From: Leuconostocaceae bacterium ESL0723
GTDB taxonomy: Bacteria; Bacillota; Bacilli; Lactobacillales; Lactobacillaceae
Assembly: GCA_029392055.1 (NCBI GenBank)
Contig: CP113928.1
Location: 184,501-248,500 of the forward strand
DNA length: 64,000 bases
Direction of reading: 5' to 3'
The notes beneath the pieces are model-generated. The model searched no databases, was not told where the DNA came from, and was given only the letters and a program-made list of their open reading frames with translations. A program made the position numbers and the translations under genes. Numbering within the stretch: the first letter of the stretch is position 1; the number at the start of each line of letters is the position of its first letter. Below are positions 7,121 through 15,135 of the stretch, in pieces.

Positions 7121-8218
7121 TTATGGCGCAAAGGTGTTGAAAATCTTGGTTAAGAGCTGGGTTTCTTCAATATTGTGTACTCGGACAATCCGGCCACCGG
7201 TCATCACCATCTGGTATTCCACCAGTAGGCTGGCAATTAAGCGGTCATTAAGGGGCAGATCATAAAGGGTACCGAGGAAACTCTTATTAGATACGCCGAC
7301 CAAAATGGGCTGCTTTAGGTCCGCTAGGGTTTGGATGGTCTTAATCCGGTCTACATCCTGGCCGGCCTTGTCTTCTAAGGTTATGCCATCCTGGTTGGAA
7401 GTGAAGCCAACCCCGGGATCAACAATGATTTGTTCACCAGTCAGGCCGCGGGCCTTCAAAGTCTTCACCTGGTCAGCCAGGTAGGAGAGCATCGAGGCCG
7501 GTACGTCAGCGGTGGGCTTGTCTCGGTTGTTGTAGGTCGTAATCACGGAAACCTGGTACTCACTCACCAGGTCTAACATGTTGGGGTCATCGAAGCCGTC
7601 AATGCTGTTGATGACTTGGACCCCAGCATCGAGAGCCTTTCGAACGGTCTTGTGGTTGTTGGAATCCACTGACAGGATAATGCCAGGGAAGTGGTCCAAC
7701 AGCGGTTTGATGTAGGGCTCCAGCCGGGCCCATTCTTCCTCAAAGCCGATGTTTTTGGCCTTGGGGTTGGTTGACTTACCACCGATGTCAAAGAAGCGGA
7801 TGCCCTGGTCGTAGTGCCCTTGAACCCGTTTCAAGACTTCATCAACATTGTGTTCCTGGCCGTCATAGAAGGATTCCGGTGACAGGTTTAAAATGGCGTG
7901 AATTAAAGGCTGGGCACTGATATCAAAGGACTGGTTGCCGGCATCAAAGCTCAGGCGCTGACCTTCCCAGATCGTGCGTAACTGTTCAGCCAGGGGGCCA
8001 AAGTCAAAGGAGAGTTCTTCGATAATTTGCCCGAGTTCCTTATAGGAAACCGCAATTAACAGGCGGTCACCATCCATAGTGGCCGAGTGGTGATGGTAGA
8101 CCAGGTTGTTGGCAATCCGGTCGCGCTCGACCTGGTCTTCGTGGTGAATTTCAATGGTGAGCTGGCTGCCGTAGTGCAGTGGGTTGTAGGTTTCTGGGTT
8201 GAGCTGGCGTGCTTGCAT
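7121..8218 (-). CDS. folP: dihydropteroate synthase
   Basis: Dihydropteroate synthase joins p-aminobenzoate to the pterin diphosphate in folate synthesis. The 365-residue protein shows the family blocks in order: ILNLSPESFYDG (about residue 117), FDIGGKSTNP (about 149), ILSVDSNN, QVINSIDGFD, IIVDPGVGF, VGVSNKSF and GRIVRVHN. About 110 residues precede the first block, longer than in the classical enzyme; such extensions are seen in some lactic acid bacteria. The usual DIGGES reads DIGGKS here. I take the ATG at 8,218 because AGGAGAAG (complement of 8,221-8,228) precedes it. The gene is divergent from folB, with a shared promoter region of about 100 bases. Confidence 0.92.
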   Translation of the reverse strand: MQARQLNPETYNPLHYGSQLTIEIHHEDQVERDRIANNLVYHHHSATMDGDRLLIAVSYKELGQIIEELSFDFGPLAEQLRTIWEGQRLSFDAGNQSFDISAQPLIHAILNLSPESFYDGQEHNVDEVLKRVQGHYDQGIRFFDIGGKSTNPKAKNIGFEEEWARLEPYIKPLLDHFPGIILSVDSNNHKTVRKALDAGVQVINSIDGFDDPNMLDLVSEYQVSVITTYNNRDKPTADVPASMLSYLADQVKTLKARGLTGEQIIVDPGVGFTSNQDGITLEDKAGQDVDRIKTIQTLADLKQPILVGVSNKSFLGTLYDLPLNDRLIASLLVEYQMVMTGGRIVRVHNIEETQLLTKIFNTFAP

Positions 8219-8277
8219 GGCTTCTCCTGCTGGACCGCATAAAGCGGGCGTCATCATGTATACTGGTAGTTAATCTT

Positions 8278-8292
8278 TACTATTGTATAGTA
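8278..8292. promoter_or_regulatory. palindrome in the folP-folB divergent promoter region
   Basis: TACTAT-TGT-ATAGTA is a perfect inverted repeat with 6-base arms. It lies between the divergent folP and folB starts and overlaps -10-like hexamers on the plus strand (TATAGT at 8,286-8,291). It could be an operator or simply paired AT-rich -10 elements; I see no convincing -35 boxes. Confidence 0.35.
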
Positions 8293-8319
8293 GCATCATG
8301 TTTGGTGGAAGGGGACCCC

Positions 8320-8676
8320 ATGCTGACGATTAAGGTTAATAATATGAAATTCCATGCCCACATCGGCGTCTATCCCGAGGAGAAAAAGATTGGGCAAAAC
8401 ATCGAGGTCGACCTGGAACTGGTGATGCGTTCGGATCAGGCCAAGAACAGTGATGACCTGCATGACACGATTAGTTACGGAGATGTCTACCGGATGACGG
8501 CCGCAGTGGTGGCCAAGAGCCGGGCTGACCTGGTAGAGCGGTTAGCCCAGGAAATCTTGGATGCCATTCGCTCCGAGTATGGTCTCGCCATTGACCAGTA
8601 CGCCATCAACATTCGTAAGCTTGCTGTGCCAGTCGATGGCATCTTTGACTCAGTTGAAATCAGCCTGACCATGTGA
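8320..8676 (+). CDS. folB: dihydroneopterin aldolase
   Basis: A 118-residue enzyme that splits dihydroneopterin to 6-hydroxymethyl-dihydropterin and glycolaldehyde. It shows the family pattern: MKFHAHIGVYPEEKKIGQNI near residue 8, DLHDTISYGDVY near 48, the DLVERLAQEI helix near 72, and the C-terminal RKLAVPVDG segment near 101. The ATG at 8,320 is preceded by GGAAGGGGA; an open frame further upstream lacks such a site. It leads the folB-folK-folE-folC operon, with folK beginning 9 bases after its stop. Confidence 0.95.
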   Translation: MLTIKVNNMKFHAHIGVYPEEKKIGQNIEVDLELVMRSDQAKNSDDLHDTISYGDVYRMTAAVVAKSRADLVERLAQEILDAIRSEYGLAIDQYAINIRKLAVPVDGIFDSVEISLTM

Positions 8677-8685
8677 GGAAGTTCC

Positions 8686-9180
8686 ATGCGCGCCTATCTT
8701 AGTATTGGTAGTAATTTAAATGACCGGCTGGCTGCCCTGCAGGCGGCCGTTTCGGCCTTGGTCGCTGACCCGCAAATCAGTCAGGTCCAGGTATCCAAAG
8801 TCTATGAAACCAGTCCAGTGGGTGGCGTGCCCCAGGATGACTTTTACAACATCGCCGTTGCCCTGGATACCACTTATTCGGCCCATGAACTGCTGGATAA
8901 AATCCACGAGATTGAGCAGCAGCTCCACCGGGTCCGCAAGATTCACTGGGGACCGCGGACGATTGACCTCGACATTTTGTTCTACGGAGACGAACGTATT
9001 CAAGATGCGGACCTAACGGTGCCCCATCCTGAGCTTTACAACCGGAAGTTTGTCCTGGTGCCCTTATTAGATTTATACGAAGCCAACAATCCCCAGTCAC
9101 AAAAAATCAAAGCTGCCCTGGCCAAACTCAGTGATGACCAGGCTATTCAGGCCATTGATGACCAAATTACTACCAAGTAG
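8686..9180 (+). CDS. folK: 2-amino-4-hydroxy-6-hydroxymethyldihydropteridine diphosphokinase
   Basis: A 164-residue kinase that transfers diphosphate from ATP to 6-hydroxymethyl-dihydropterin, giving the folP substrate. Family blocks are YLSIGSNLNDR at the N-terminus, VSKVYETSPVGG near 39, the signature WGPRTIDLDILFYGD near 88 and LTVPHPELYNRKFVLVPL near 108. GAGGAAG precedes the ATG. It lies between folB and folE with spacings of 9 bases on each side, so the genes are translated from one message. Length is normal for the family. Confidence 0.96.
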   Translation: MRAYLSIGSNLNDRLAALQAAVSALVADPQISQVQVSKVYETSPVGGVPQDDFYNIAVALDTTYSAHELLDKIHEIEQQLHRVRKIHWGPRTIDLDILFYGDERIQDADLTVPHPELYNRKFVLVPLLDLYEANNPQSQKIKAALAKLSDDQAIQAIDDQITTK

Positions 9181-9189
9181 GACAAAACT

Positions 9190-9762
9190 ATGGACGAGAA
9201 AAATAAAAAAGTAATTGAACAGGCGGTCCGCGACATTTTGACAGCCGTGGGTGAGGACGTTAACCGTCCCGGTCTGATTGAAACGCCGGAACGGGTAGCT
9301 AAGATGTACGCCGAGGTTTTCTCATCAGTGAATGAAGACTTTACCAATTTTAAAGTCTTTGATGAGGGGGCCGACGATGTCGACCAGGAAGTCATCACTA
9401 TCGACCACATCCCCTTTTACTCAATGTGCGAACACCACCTGCTGCCCTTCTTTGGTGAAGTGGCTTTGGCCTATGTGCCCCGTGGTGGTCAAATCGTGGG
9501 CCTGAGCAAGGTGCCGCGTTTGGTAGGGCATGTTTCACGAAAGCCAAATGTCCAAGAGCGGTTGACCAGTGAAATCGCCCAGACCCTGGATGATTTGATT
9601 CACCCCCAGGGGATTGCCATCGTGGTCCGCGCCCGGCACATGTGCATGGAGATGCGTGGGGTCAAGAGCGTTGGTAATGTGACCCAGACTACCTACTATA
9701 TGGGCGAGTTCAAGGATGATTTGGCCCGGCAGGGACTCTTTTTGCAGCAGGTGCTCAAGTAA
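9190..9762 (+). CDS. folE: GTP cyclohydrolase I
   Basis: A 190-residue enzyme that opens GTP to dihydroneopterin triphosphate, the first step of the pterin branch. Zinc ligands are visible in MCEHHLLPF (about residues 79-87) and RHMCMEMRG (about 147-155), with the substrate-binding stretch GLSKVPRLV near 104, where many homologues read GLSKLARIV. The gene starts 9 bases after folK. Placing folE after folK in the operon is typical for lactic acid bacteria, which often keep the pterin branch even where p-aminobenzoate must be imported. Confidence 0.96.
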   Translation: MDEKNKKVIEQAVRDILTAVGEDVNRPGLIETPERVAKMYAEVFSSVNEDFTNFKVFDEGADDVDQEVITIDHIPFYSMCEHHLLPFFGEVALAYVPRGGQIVGLSKVPRLVGHVSRKPNVQERLTSEIAQTLDDLIHPQGIAIVVRARHMCMEMRGVKSVGNVTQTTYYMGEFKDDLARQGLFLQQVLK

Positions 9763-9771
9763 GGAGGAAGC

Positions 9772-11136
9772 ATGTCAGCAGCAAGACGATATCAGCAGGC
9801 CCTAGAACGGCTGGCTGCTATCCCGGCGGGGATGCGCTATGAGGTTGGTGAAAAGCGGATTGCCTTTTTACGCCAAATTTTGGTTTATTTAGGGTTTGAT
9901 CAGTTGACTGGCACAATTATTCGAGTAGCCGGCACCAACGGGAAGGGCTCGACCAGTGCCATGACCGGCCAAGTCCTCCAGGAGGCCGGCTACTCGGTCG
10001 GCGTCTTTTCCAGCCCCTTTCTATTTGAAGTCACTGAGGAAATCAACTACAACGGGGTCATGATTGGCCAGGAAGCCTTTGCCGATGCCCTGGAGCGTCT
10101 GGAAACGGTGCTCGACGAACATGACCTGACCTTGACCGGTGACATTTCGGAATTTGAAGCCACCTTCCTGGTGGCGATGGCCTTTTACATCGAGCAAAAC
10201 CCTGATTACCTGGTACTAGAAGTCGGCCTCGGTGGCGAGTTTGATGCCACTAATGCCGTTCCTAGGTCCGATTATGCTATCTTTACCCGGATTGGCTTGG
10301 ACCATACGCGGATTTTGGGTGATACGGTTACCAAAATCGCTCAGACTAAGATGAATATGATCCGTCCCGGTGAAACGGTGGTTAATTATGCCAACCAGCG
10401 GCCCGCCGTGAACCAGGTCCTAGAAACAATTACCAGTCAGCGTCACAACCCGGTGGTGTCGGCTAGTGCGGTCACTCTGACCAAGGTCGACCGGCAGGCA
10501 GATGCGACTTATATTGACCTGACGGTCAAGGACGTGACGATTACGGACCTGGCCCTGAAGTTGCGCGGTGAGTACCAGCTTGAAAACCTGAAAACGGTGG
10601 TGGCCCTTTGGTACTATTGGACCCACGCCAAGCACCTCCCGATTAGTGAAGATGATTTGAAGGCCGGGATTGCCAACAGTCAGATTGCCGGGCGCTTTGA
10701 GGTCTTGCGAACTAAGCCCAATTACTTTATCGTCGATGGGGCCCATAATCCCGATGGAATTGGCGCTTTGATTGACACCTTGAACCGGAACTTTGCTGAC
10801 TACCGTAAGGTCTTAATTATTGGCTTCTTGGCTGACAAGGACACGGTGCGCCTGGTCCAGGACCTGGCCGCTCTGAGTGATGCCGCCTTTATCGTGACCA
10901 CACCAGCGAACGAGGAGCGCCAACTCCAGGCTGACCAACTCTACGACCAGCTAACTGAGTTTGTTGACGCCCGTCAGGTGGTTAGCATCCCCGACCCAGT
11001 TGAAGCGGTCAATTATGCCAACCAACACTTCCAGGACGCTCACGATGTGATTATCGGCACCGGGTCCTTCTACCTGGTGAAGGAAGTCATCAAGGCCGTC
11101 CGCGCCTTACCCGAAAACCCACTGAAAAAGGAGTAA
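9772..11136 (+). CDS. folC: bifunctional folylpolyglutamate / dihydrofolate synthase
   Basis: A 454-residue Mur-ligase-type enzyme that adds glutamate to dihydropteroate or folates. Seen in order: P-loop VAGTNGKGSTS near residue 52, the FSSPFLFEVTEEI stretch near 80, LEVGLGGEFDATN near 150, DHTRILG near 178 and DGAHNPDG near 322 in the C-terminal domain. AAGGAGG lies just before the ATG, 9 bases after folE. It completes the operon, so together with folP the window encodes the route from GTP to tetrahydrofolate precursors; a p-aminobenzoate synthase is not seen here. Confidence 0.95.
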   Translation: MSAARRYQQALERLAAIPAGMRYEVGEKRIAFLRQILVYLGFDQLTGTIIRVAGTNGKGSTSAMTGQVLQEAGYSVGVFSSPFLFEVTEEINYNGVMIGQEAFADALERLETVLDEHDLTLTGDISEFEATFLVAMAFYIEQNPDYLVLEVGLGGEFDATNAVPRSDYAIFTRIGLDHTRILGDTVTKIAQTKMNMIRPGETVVNYANQRPAVNQVLETITSQRHNPVVSASAVTLTKVDRQADATYIDLTVKDVTITDLALKLRGEYQLENLKTVVALWYYWTHAKHLPISEDDLKAGIANSQIAGRFEVLRTKPNYFIVDGAHNPDGIGALIDTLNRNFADYRKVLIIGFLADKDTVRLVQDLAALSDAAFIVTTPANEERQLQADQLYDQLTEFVDARQVVSIPDPVEAVNYANQHFQDAHDVIIGTGSFYLVKEVIKAVRALPENPLKKE

Positions 11137-11138
11137 CC

Positions 11139-11861
11139 ATGATTTTACAAAAGACTAAACAGGTACTGATTTTTATTGCTTTTCTGATTTTTTACATATT
11201 TGCCAGTACTTTAGTGCAATTAAGTGCAGGATCTCGAATCCCAGTACCCATTCGCGTCGTTCTCTTTATCGTGGGCGTGGCCTTGTCGGTCCTTTATGTT
11301 TGGGCCATCATTAGGGTTATACGACTTAGGGAACCAGGATTCTCAATTTTACCGATTAATTTCAACAACGGCCGGAAGGTAATCTGGTTAATTGGTATGT
11401 GGTTGATTATCTATGGCTTGGGTGTGGTTTGGAGTGTTACCCGAGTGCATCTTTTACCACAATTCGGTCATGATATTAGTAAGAATCAGGATATTATTCA
11501 ACAGATGGCTGGAAGCGGTCAGGCAGCCCTAATTATTGTCATTTTTGATGTATTGATTCTGGCACCGGTTATGGAGGAATTACTCTTCCGGGGCCTGTTC
11601 TTGGATTACTTTGACAGCCGTAAAATCTGGTGGTTGGGACCTATTTTCTCAGGAATAGTTTTCGCCGCGATGCACGTAGTTGGCACTGGTTTCACCCTGG
11701 TAACGCTGGTGGACATGGTTCCTTATCTGATTATGGGAATTGTCCTTGCTTATGTTTATAAGAAGAGCGGACGGATTAGCAATGATATTGCTGTTCATCT
11801 AATGCAAAACACGCTTGCCAGTTTGGGACTGATTCTGACTCTTGCGATGGCGCATCATTAA
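11139..11861 (+). CDS. CPBP family intramembrane glutamic endopeptidase
   Basis: A 240-residue membrane protein with six to eight hydrophobic segments. Motif 1 of the CPBP (Abi/CAAX protease) family is clear as EELLFRGLF near residue 146; motif 2 is FAAMHV near 177 and motif 3 VHLMQN near 226. In lactobacilli such proteases are often linked to bacteriocin immunity or stress, but here the gene begins 2 bases after folC and ends in a terminator, so it is the last gene of the folate operon by position. A role in folate metabolism is not implied. Confidence 0.88.
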   Translation: MILQKTKQVLIFIAFLIFYIFASTLVQLSAGSRIPVPIRVVLFIVGVALSVLYVWAIIRVIRLREPGFSILPINFNNGRKVIWLIGMWLIIYGLGVVWSVTRVHLLPQFGHDISKNQDIIQQMAGSGQAALIIVIFDVLILAPVMEELLFRGLFLDYFDSRKIWWLGPIFSGIVFAAMHVVGTGFTLVTLVDMVPYLIMGIVLAYVYKKSGRISNDIAVHLMQNTLASLGLILTLAMAHH

Positions 11862-11871
11862 GATTCTATTT

Positions 11872-11895
11872 AAAAGAGCGGAAGCTCTTTTTTTG
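11872..11895 (+). terminator. terminator of the folate operon
   Basis: Stem AAAAGAGC (11,872-11,879), short GGAA loop, stem GCTCTTTT (11,884-11,891) with the T run continuing. Confidence 0.88.
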
Positions 11896-11918
11896 TGCCC
11901 TGAACCTGACCCGTAGCA

Positions 11919-11948
11919 TTGTTCAGGATTGGTCAAAGACGGTATAAT
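11919..11948 (+). promoter_or_regulatory. promoter of the type I restriction-modification operon
   Basis: A -35-like TTGTTC (11,919-11,924) and a perfect -10 TATAAT (11,943-11,948) are 18 bases apart, about 75 bases before the hsdR start. The -10 is strong, the -35 partial. Confidence 0.65.
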
Positions 11949-12024
11949 AAAGCTGTTTGTGGCCTAATTATCGTTAATTATGCCAAGTACAGCTTTAAAA
12001 ATACGCGGGGAGAAGCGCAAAAAT

Positions 12025-15000
12025 ATGGCAACCGTAGAAACTGATTTTGAAAAGGAACTCATTAAGCACCTACAGGTCATCGGTGGCACCAAGCAGTGGG
12101 AGTACTTACCCCATATTAAGACGACTGACCAGCTCTGGGATAACTTCAAGCAGATTCTGGAACGTAATAATGCCAAGGTCTTGAATCAGTCGCTTAGTAA
12201 AGATGAGTTTGACCAGGTCAAGAAGTACATTTCTAGCCTGGAAACGCCATACGAAGCCGGAGTTTTTCTCTATGGTCTTAACGGCGTGTGTGAAATTGAC
12301 ATTGATTTGGACAGTGGTGAACACGTTTTCCTGACGGTTTTTGATGCTGCTCAAGTTGGTGGCGGCAACACTGTCTACCAAATTGTTAACCAGATTGCAC
12401 GGCCAGCCATCATCGCTGGTCGAAAGAACTGCCGCTTTGATACCACCCTTTTAATTAACGGTTTGCCCATTATCCACATTGAGGAAAAGGCCAACAGCCA
12501 TAACAGCCAGGAAGCCTTGGTACAGTTGAAGAAGTATATTTCGGAACGGCAATTCAGTGACATTTTCTCAACCCTTCAAATCCTAGTTGCCATGACTCGT
12601 TCCGATGTGCGCTACATGGCGAACACCACTGAAAACTTTTTCAATCCTGATTTTGCCTTCCGTTGGCAGCGGGAAGATACTAATGGTGGGGTCTATGATT
12701 GGCGGGAATTCGCTGACCAGTTTTTGAGTATTCCGATGGCCCACCAGATGGCTACTAACTATATGATTCTGGATGGGACACCCAATAAGAACATGCTTAA
12801 GGTGATGCGTCCCTACCAGGTTTATGCGACCAAGCGGGTTATCGAGGCCGTTCGCAAGCATGATTTCGGCAGGGATGACCCTAAGCTGGGTTATGTCTGG
12901 CACACGACTGGTTCTGGAAAGACGATTTCATCCTTTAAGGCAGCCTGGTTAGCAGCACGGCTACCCAAGGTGGATAAGGTTGTTTTCATGGTGGACCGGA
13001 TTGCTTTAACCGACCAAACCACCCGTCAGTACGCGGCCTATGACCCTGATTCTGGTGATGATAATAAGGGCGGGGTGGTTGCTGATACATCAAGCGTTAG
13101 TGACCTGAAGAAAAAGCTCAAGGCTAAGACCCAAAACAGTATCATTGTGACTTCTAGCCAGAAGATGGGGCGCTTGGTTGAGCAAGCCAGCTTTAAAGAC
13201 ATTGACCAAAATATCCTTTTCATTGTCGATGAGGCCCACCGTTCCACGGGTGGTGATAGATTTGAGACCATCCAAAAATCCTTCAAGCGGGCCGCTTGGG
13301 TTGGTTACACCGGTACGCCGATGTTTGATGACAAACCGACTACCGCTGATATCTTTGGACCGGTCCTACATACTTATACGATTAAAAGTGCGATTGCTGA
13401 CCATAATGTGCTTGGATTTAAGGTTGATTTTGAAACAACGTTAAACCGCGAAACGATTAATAATCAACTTTTACCAAAATACTTTGAAGATGTGCACCCG
13501 GAGTGGAGCTCAGCCCAGGTCCAAAATAAAATCAAGAGCATGTCGGATGAAGAGATTGACGAAAACGTTGACTCAGGAGTCTATGACCGCAACCCACGAC
13601 ACATTGAGCTAGTGGTTGAAGACATCTTAAAGAACTGGCGCAATCGGTCCGTTGACTATCGGTACAATGCCATGTTAACGACCAAGGTAGGTGGCCTTAA
13701 CCCGTCTGTACCAATGGCGCTGGATTATTACCGGGAATTTAAAAAGCAAAACACCGCAGACAATCCGCATTTGAAGCGCCCGCTGAGGATTGGCATTAGC
13801 TTTGCGTATGGTACGGATAATAACGACCGGATGCTTGAAAATAATGATGGCCTGCGGGAAGCCATGAGTGATTATTCAGCCATGTTTGGTGGCCATTTTG
13901 ACGATACGAATGTTAGTGAGTACGTCAGTGACCTTACATCGCGTTTGAATCGGACGGCCAGCGATGGCCAGTATTTAGATTTGGTGATTGTGGTTAACCA
14001 GTTCTTAACCGGGTTTGATGCCCCTCAGCTAAATACGTTATACGTTGATCGGAGCTTACAAGGGGCCCCATTAATCCAGGCTTATTCGCGGACTAACCGG
14101 ATTGAAAACAACGAAACCAAGAGTTTCGGCCAGGTGGTGAATTACCGCTGGCCGGAATTATCGCGCCATCGAATGAACCTAGCGCTGCAGCTGTATGCCA
14201 ACCCTGAGAATGCTGCTGTGCAAACTGATTTGGAAATTGATGACCAGCTCCAGGATGATGCCATCCTGGCTCCTGATTTTAAGTTTATCCTGGCAGACGC
14301 CCGTGATGACTTGGCGCAATTGCGGGACCTAACCATGGACTTTACGGACCTGCCCCAAAGTGAAAGCCAGCAGGAAGTGATGTACGAGGTGCTAAAGCGG
14401 TATAACCGCTTGGTTAACCAGCTCAAGCAAAGTTCTGAATATAGTTATGAAGATCCTGATCATCTGTTAGAGTTGCTGGGCATTACTGTTGAACAGGAAC
14501 AACGTTTAACGGGTGGTTTGACCAATGAGTTAAAGCAGCGGGTTGCCAAAACGCGGGAGATTGACTACCAAGAGTTAGAGCTTTCGATGAGCCACATTGC
14601 CGAAGTGAAGGTTAATTATGACTATTTGTCGGAATTAATTGCTAGATTGGCTAACCAAATGCATGATAAGGATGCTGCTGGGGCAGATGAGACCAATAAT
14701 GATATTGACCGACAGACCAAGCAGATGGACGATTTCCGTTATGCCAACCAAATTAAACGTTTGGCAGATAGCCTACTGAACGGTGAATATAAGCCCGCCG
14801 ATTATCCAGTTAAGGTTGAGCATGTCGAGGATATGTTGCAGGACAATGATAGCCAAACTAAACTCATGGAAATTAATAAGTTTTTGGAGAAGTGGGGCTT
14901 AGACTTCAATCCCAGTCAAGTTGAGGAAATTATTCGTGGTCATGTTAAAGGAGCTGACGACCTGAATCAGACCGGTGGACTACAGATGTTGCAAAATAAA

Positions 15001-15126
15001 GGTTTTAAGGAATTTAAAAGTAGGACCACTGATCCTGAGGTTAAGTCATTAGGTCCGATCAAATATCGGACCGTAATGGGTACTGCCTTTAAAAAGTTAG
15101 CAGATCGAATTGTATCTGAGTATTAG
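12025..15126 (+). CDS. hsdR: type I restriction enzyme, restriction (motor/nuclease) subunit HsdR
   Basis: A 1,033-residue subunit that translocates and cuts unmethylated DNA. The N-terminal nuclease shows RFDTTLLINGLPIIHIEEKA (about residues 135-154), with D and ExK as likely catalytic residues. The superfamily-2 helicase follows: MRPYQVYATKRVI, Walker A HTTGSGKT near 293, DEAHRS near 402, YTGTPMF near 427 and FLTGFDAPQLNTLYVD near 660. The C-terminal third is helical. Length and layout fit the type IC (EcoR124I) group. I take the ATG at 12,025, 12 bases after GGGGAG; an in-frame ATG at 11,980 has no ribosome site. It is the first gene of hsdR-hsdM-hsdS and looks intact. Confidence 0.95.
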   Translation: MATVETDFEKELIKHLQVIGGTKQWEYLPHIKTTDQLWDNFKQILERNNAKVLNQSLSKDEFDQVKKYISSLETPYEAGVFLYGLNGVCEIDIDLDSGEHVFLTVFDAAQVGGGNTVYQIVNQIARPAIIAGRKNCRFDTTLLINGLPIIHIEEKANSHNSQEALVQLKKYISERQFSDIFSTLQILVAMTRSDVRYMANTTENFFNPDFAFRWQREDTNGGVYDWREFADQFLSIPMAHQMATNYMILDGTPNKNMLKVMRPYQVYATKRVIEAVRKHDFGRDDPKLGYVWHTTGSGKTISSFKAAWLAARLPKVDKVVFMVDRIALTDQTTRQYAAYDPDSGDDNKGGVVADTSSVSDLKKKLKAKTQNSIIVTSSQKMGRLVEQASFKDIDQNILFIVDEAHRSTGGDRFETIQKSFKRAAWVGYTGTPMFDDKPTTADIFGPVLHTYTIKSAIADHNVLGFKVDFETTLNRETINNQLLPKYFEDVHPEWSSAQVQNKIKSMSDEEIDENVDSGVYDRNPRHIELVVEDILKNWRNRSVDYRYNAMLTTKVGGLNPSVPMALDYYREFKKQNTADNPHLKRPLRIGISFAYGTDNNDRMLENNDGLREAMSDYSAMFGGHFDDTNVSEYVSDLTSRLNRTASDGQYLDLVIVVNQFLTGFDAPQLNTLYVDRSLQGAPLIQAYSRTNRIENNETKSFGQVVNYRWPELSRHRMNLALQLYANPENAAVQTDLEIDDQLQDDAILAPDFKFILADARDDLAQLRDLTMDFTDLPQSESQQEVMYEVLKRYNRLVNQLKQSSEYSYEDPDHLLELLGITVEQEQRLTGGLTNELKQRVAKTREIDYQELELSMSHIAEVKVNYDYLSELIARLANQMHDKDAAGADETNNDIDRQTKQMDDFRYANQIKRLADSLLNGEYKPADYPVKVEHVEDMLQDNDSQTKLMEINKFLEKWGLDFNPSQVEEIIRGHVKGADDLNQTGGLQMLQNKGFKEFKSRTTDPEVKSLGPIKYRTVMGTAFKKLADRIVSEY

Positions 15127-15135
15127 GAGTTAATG

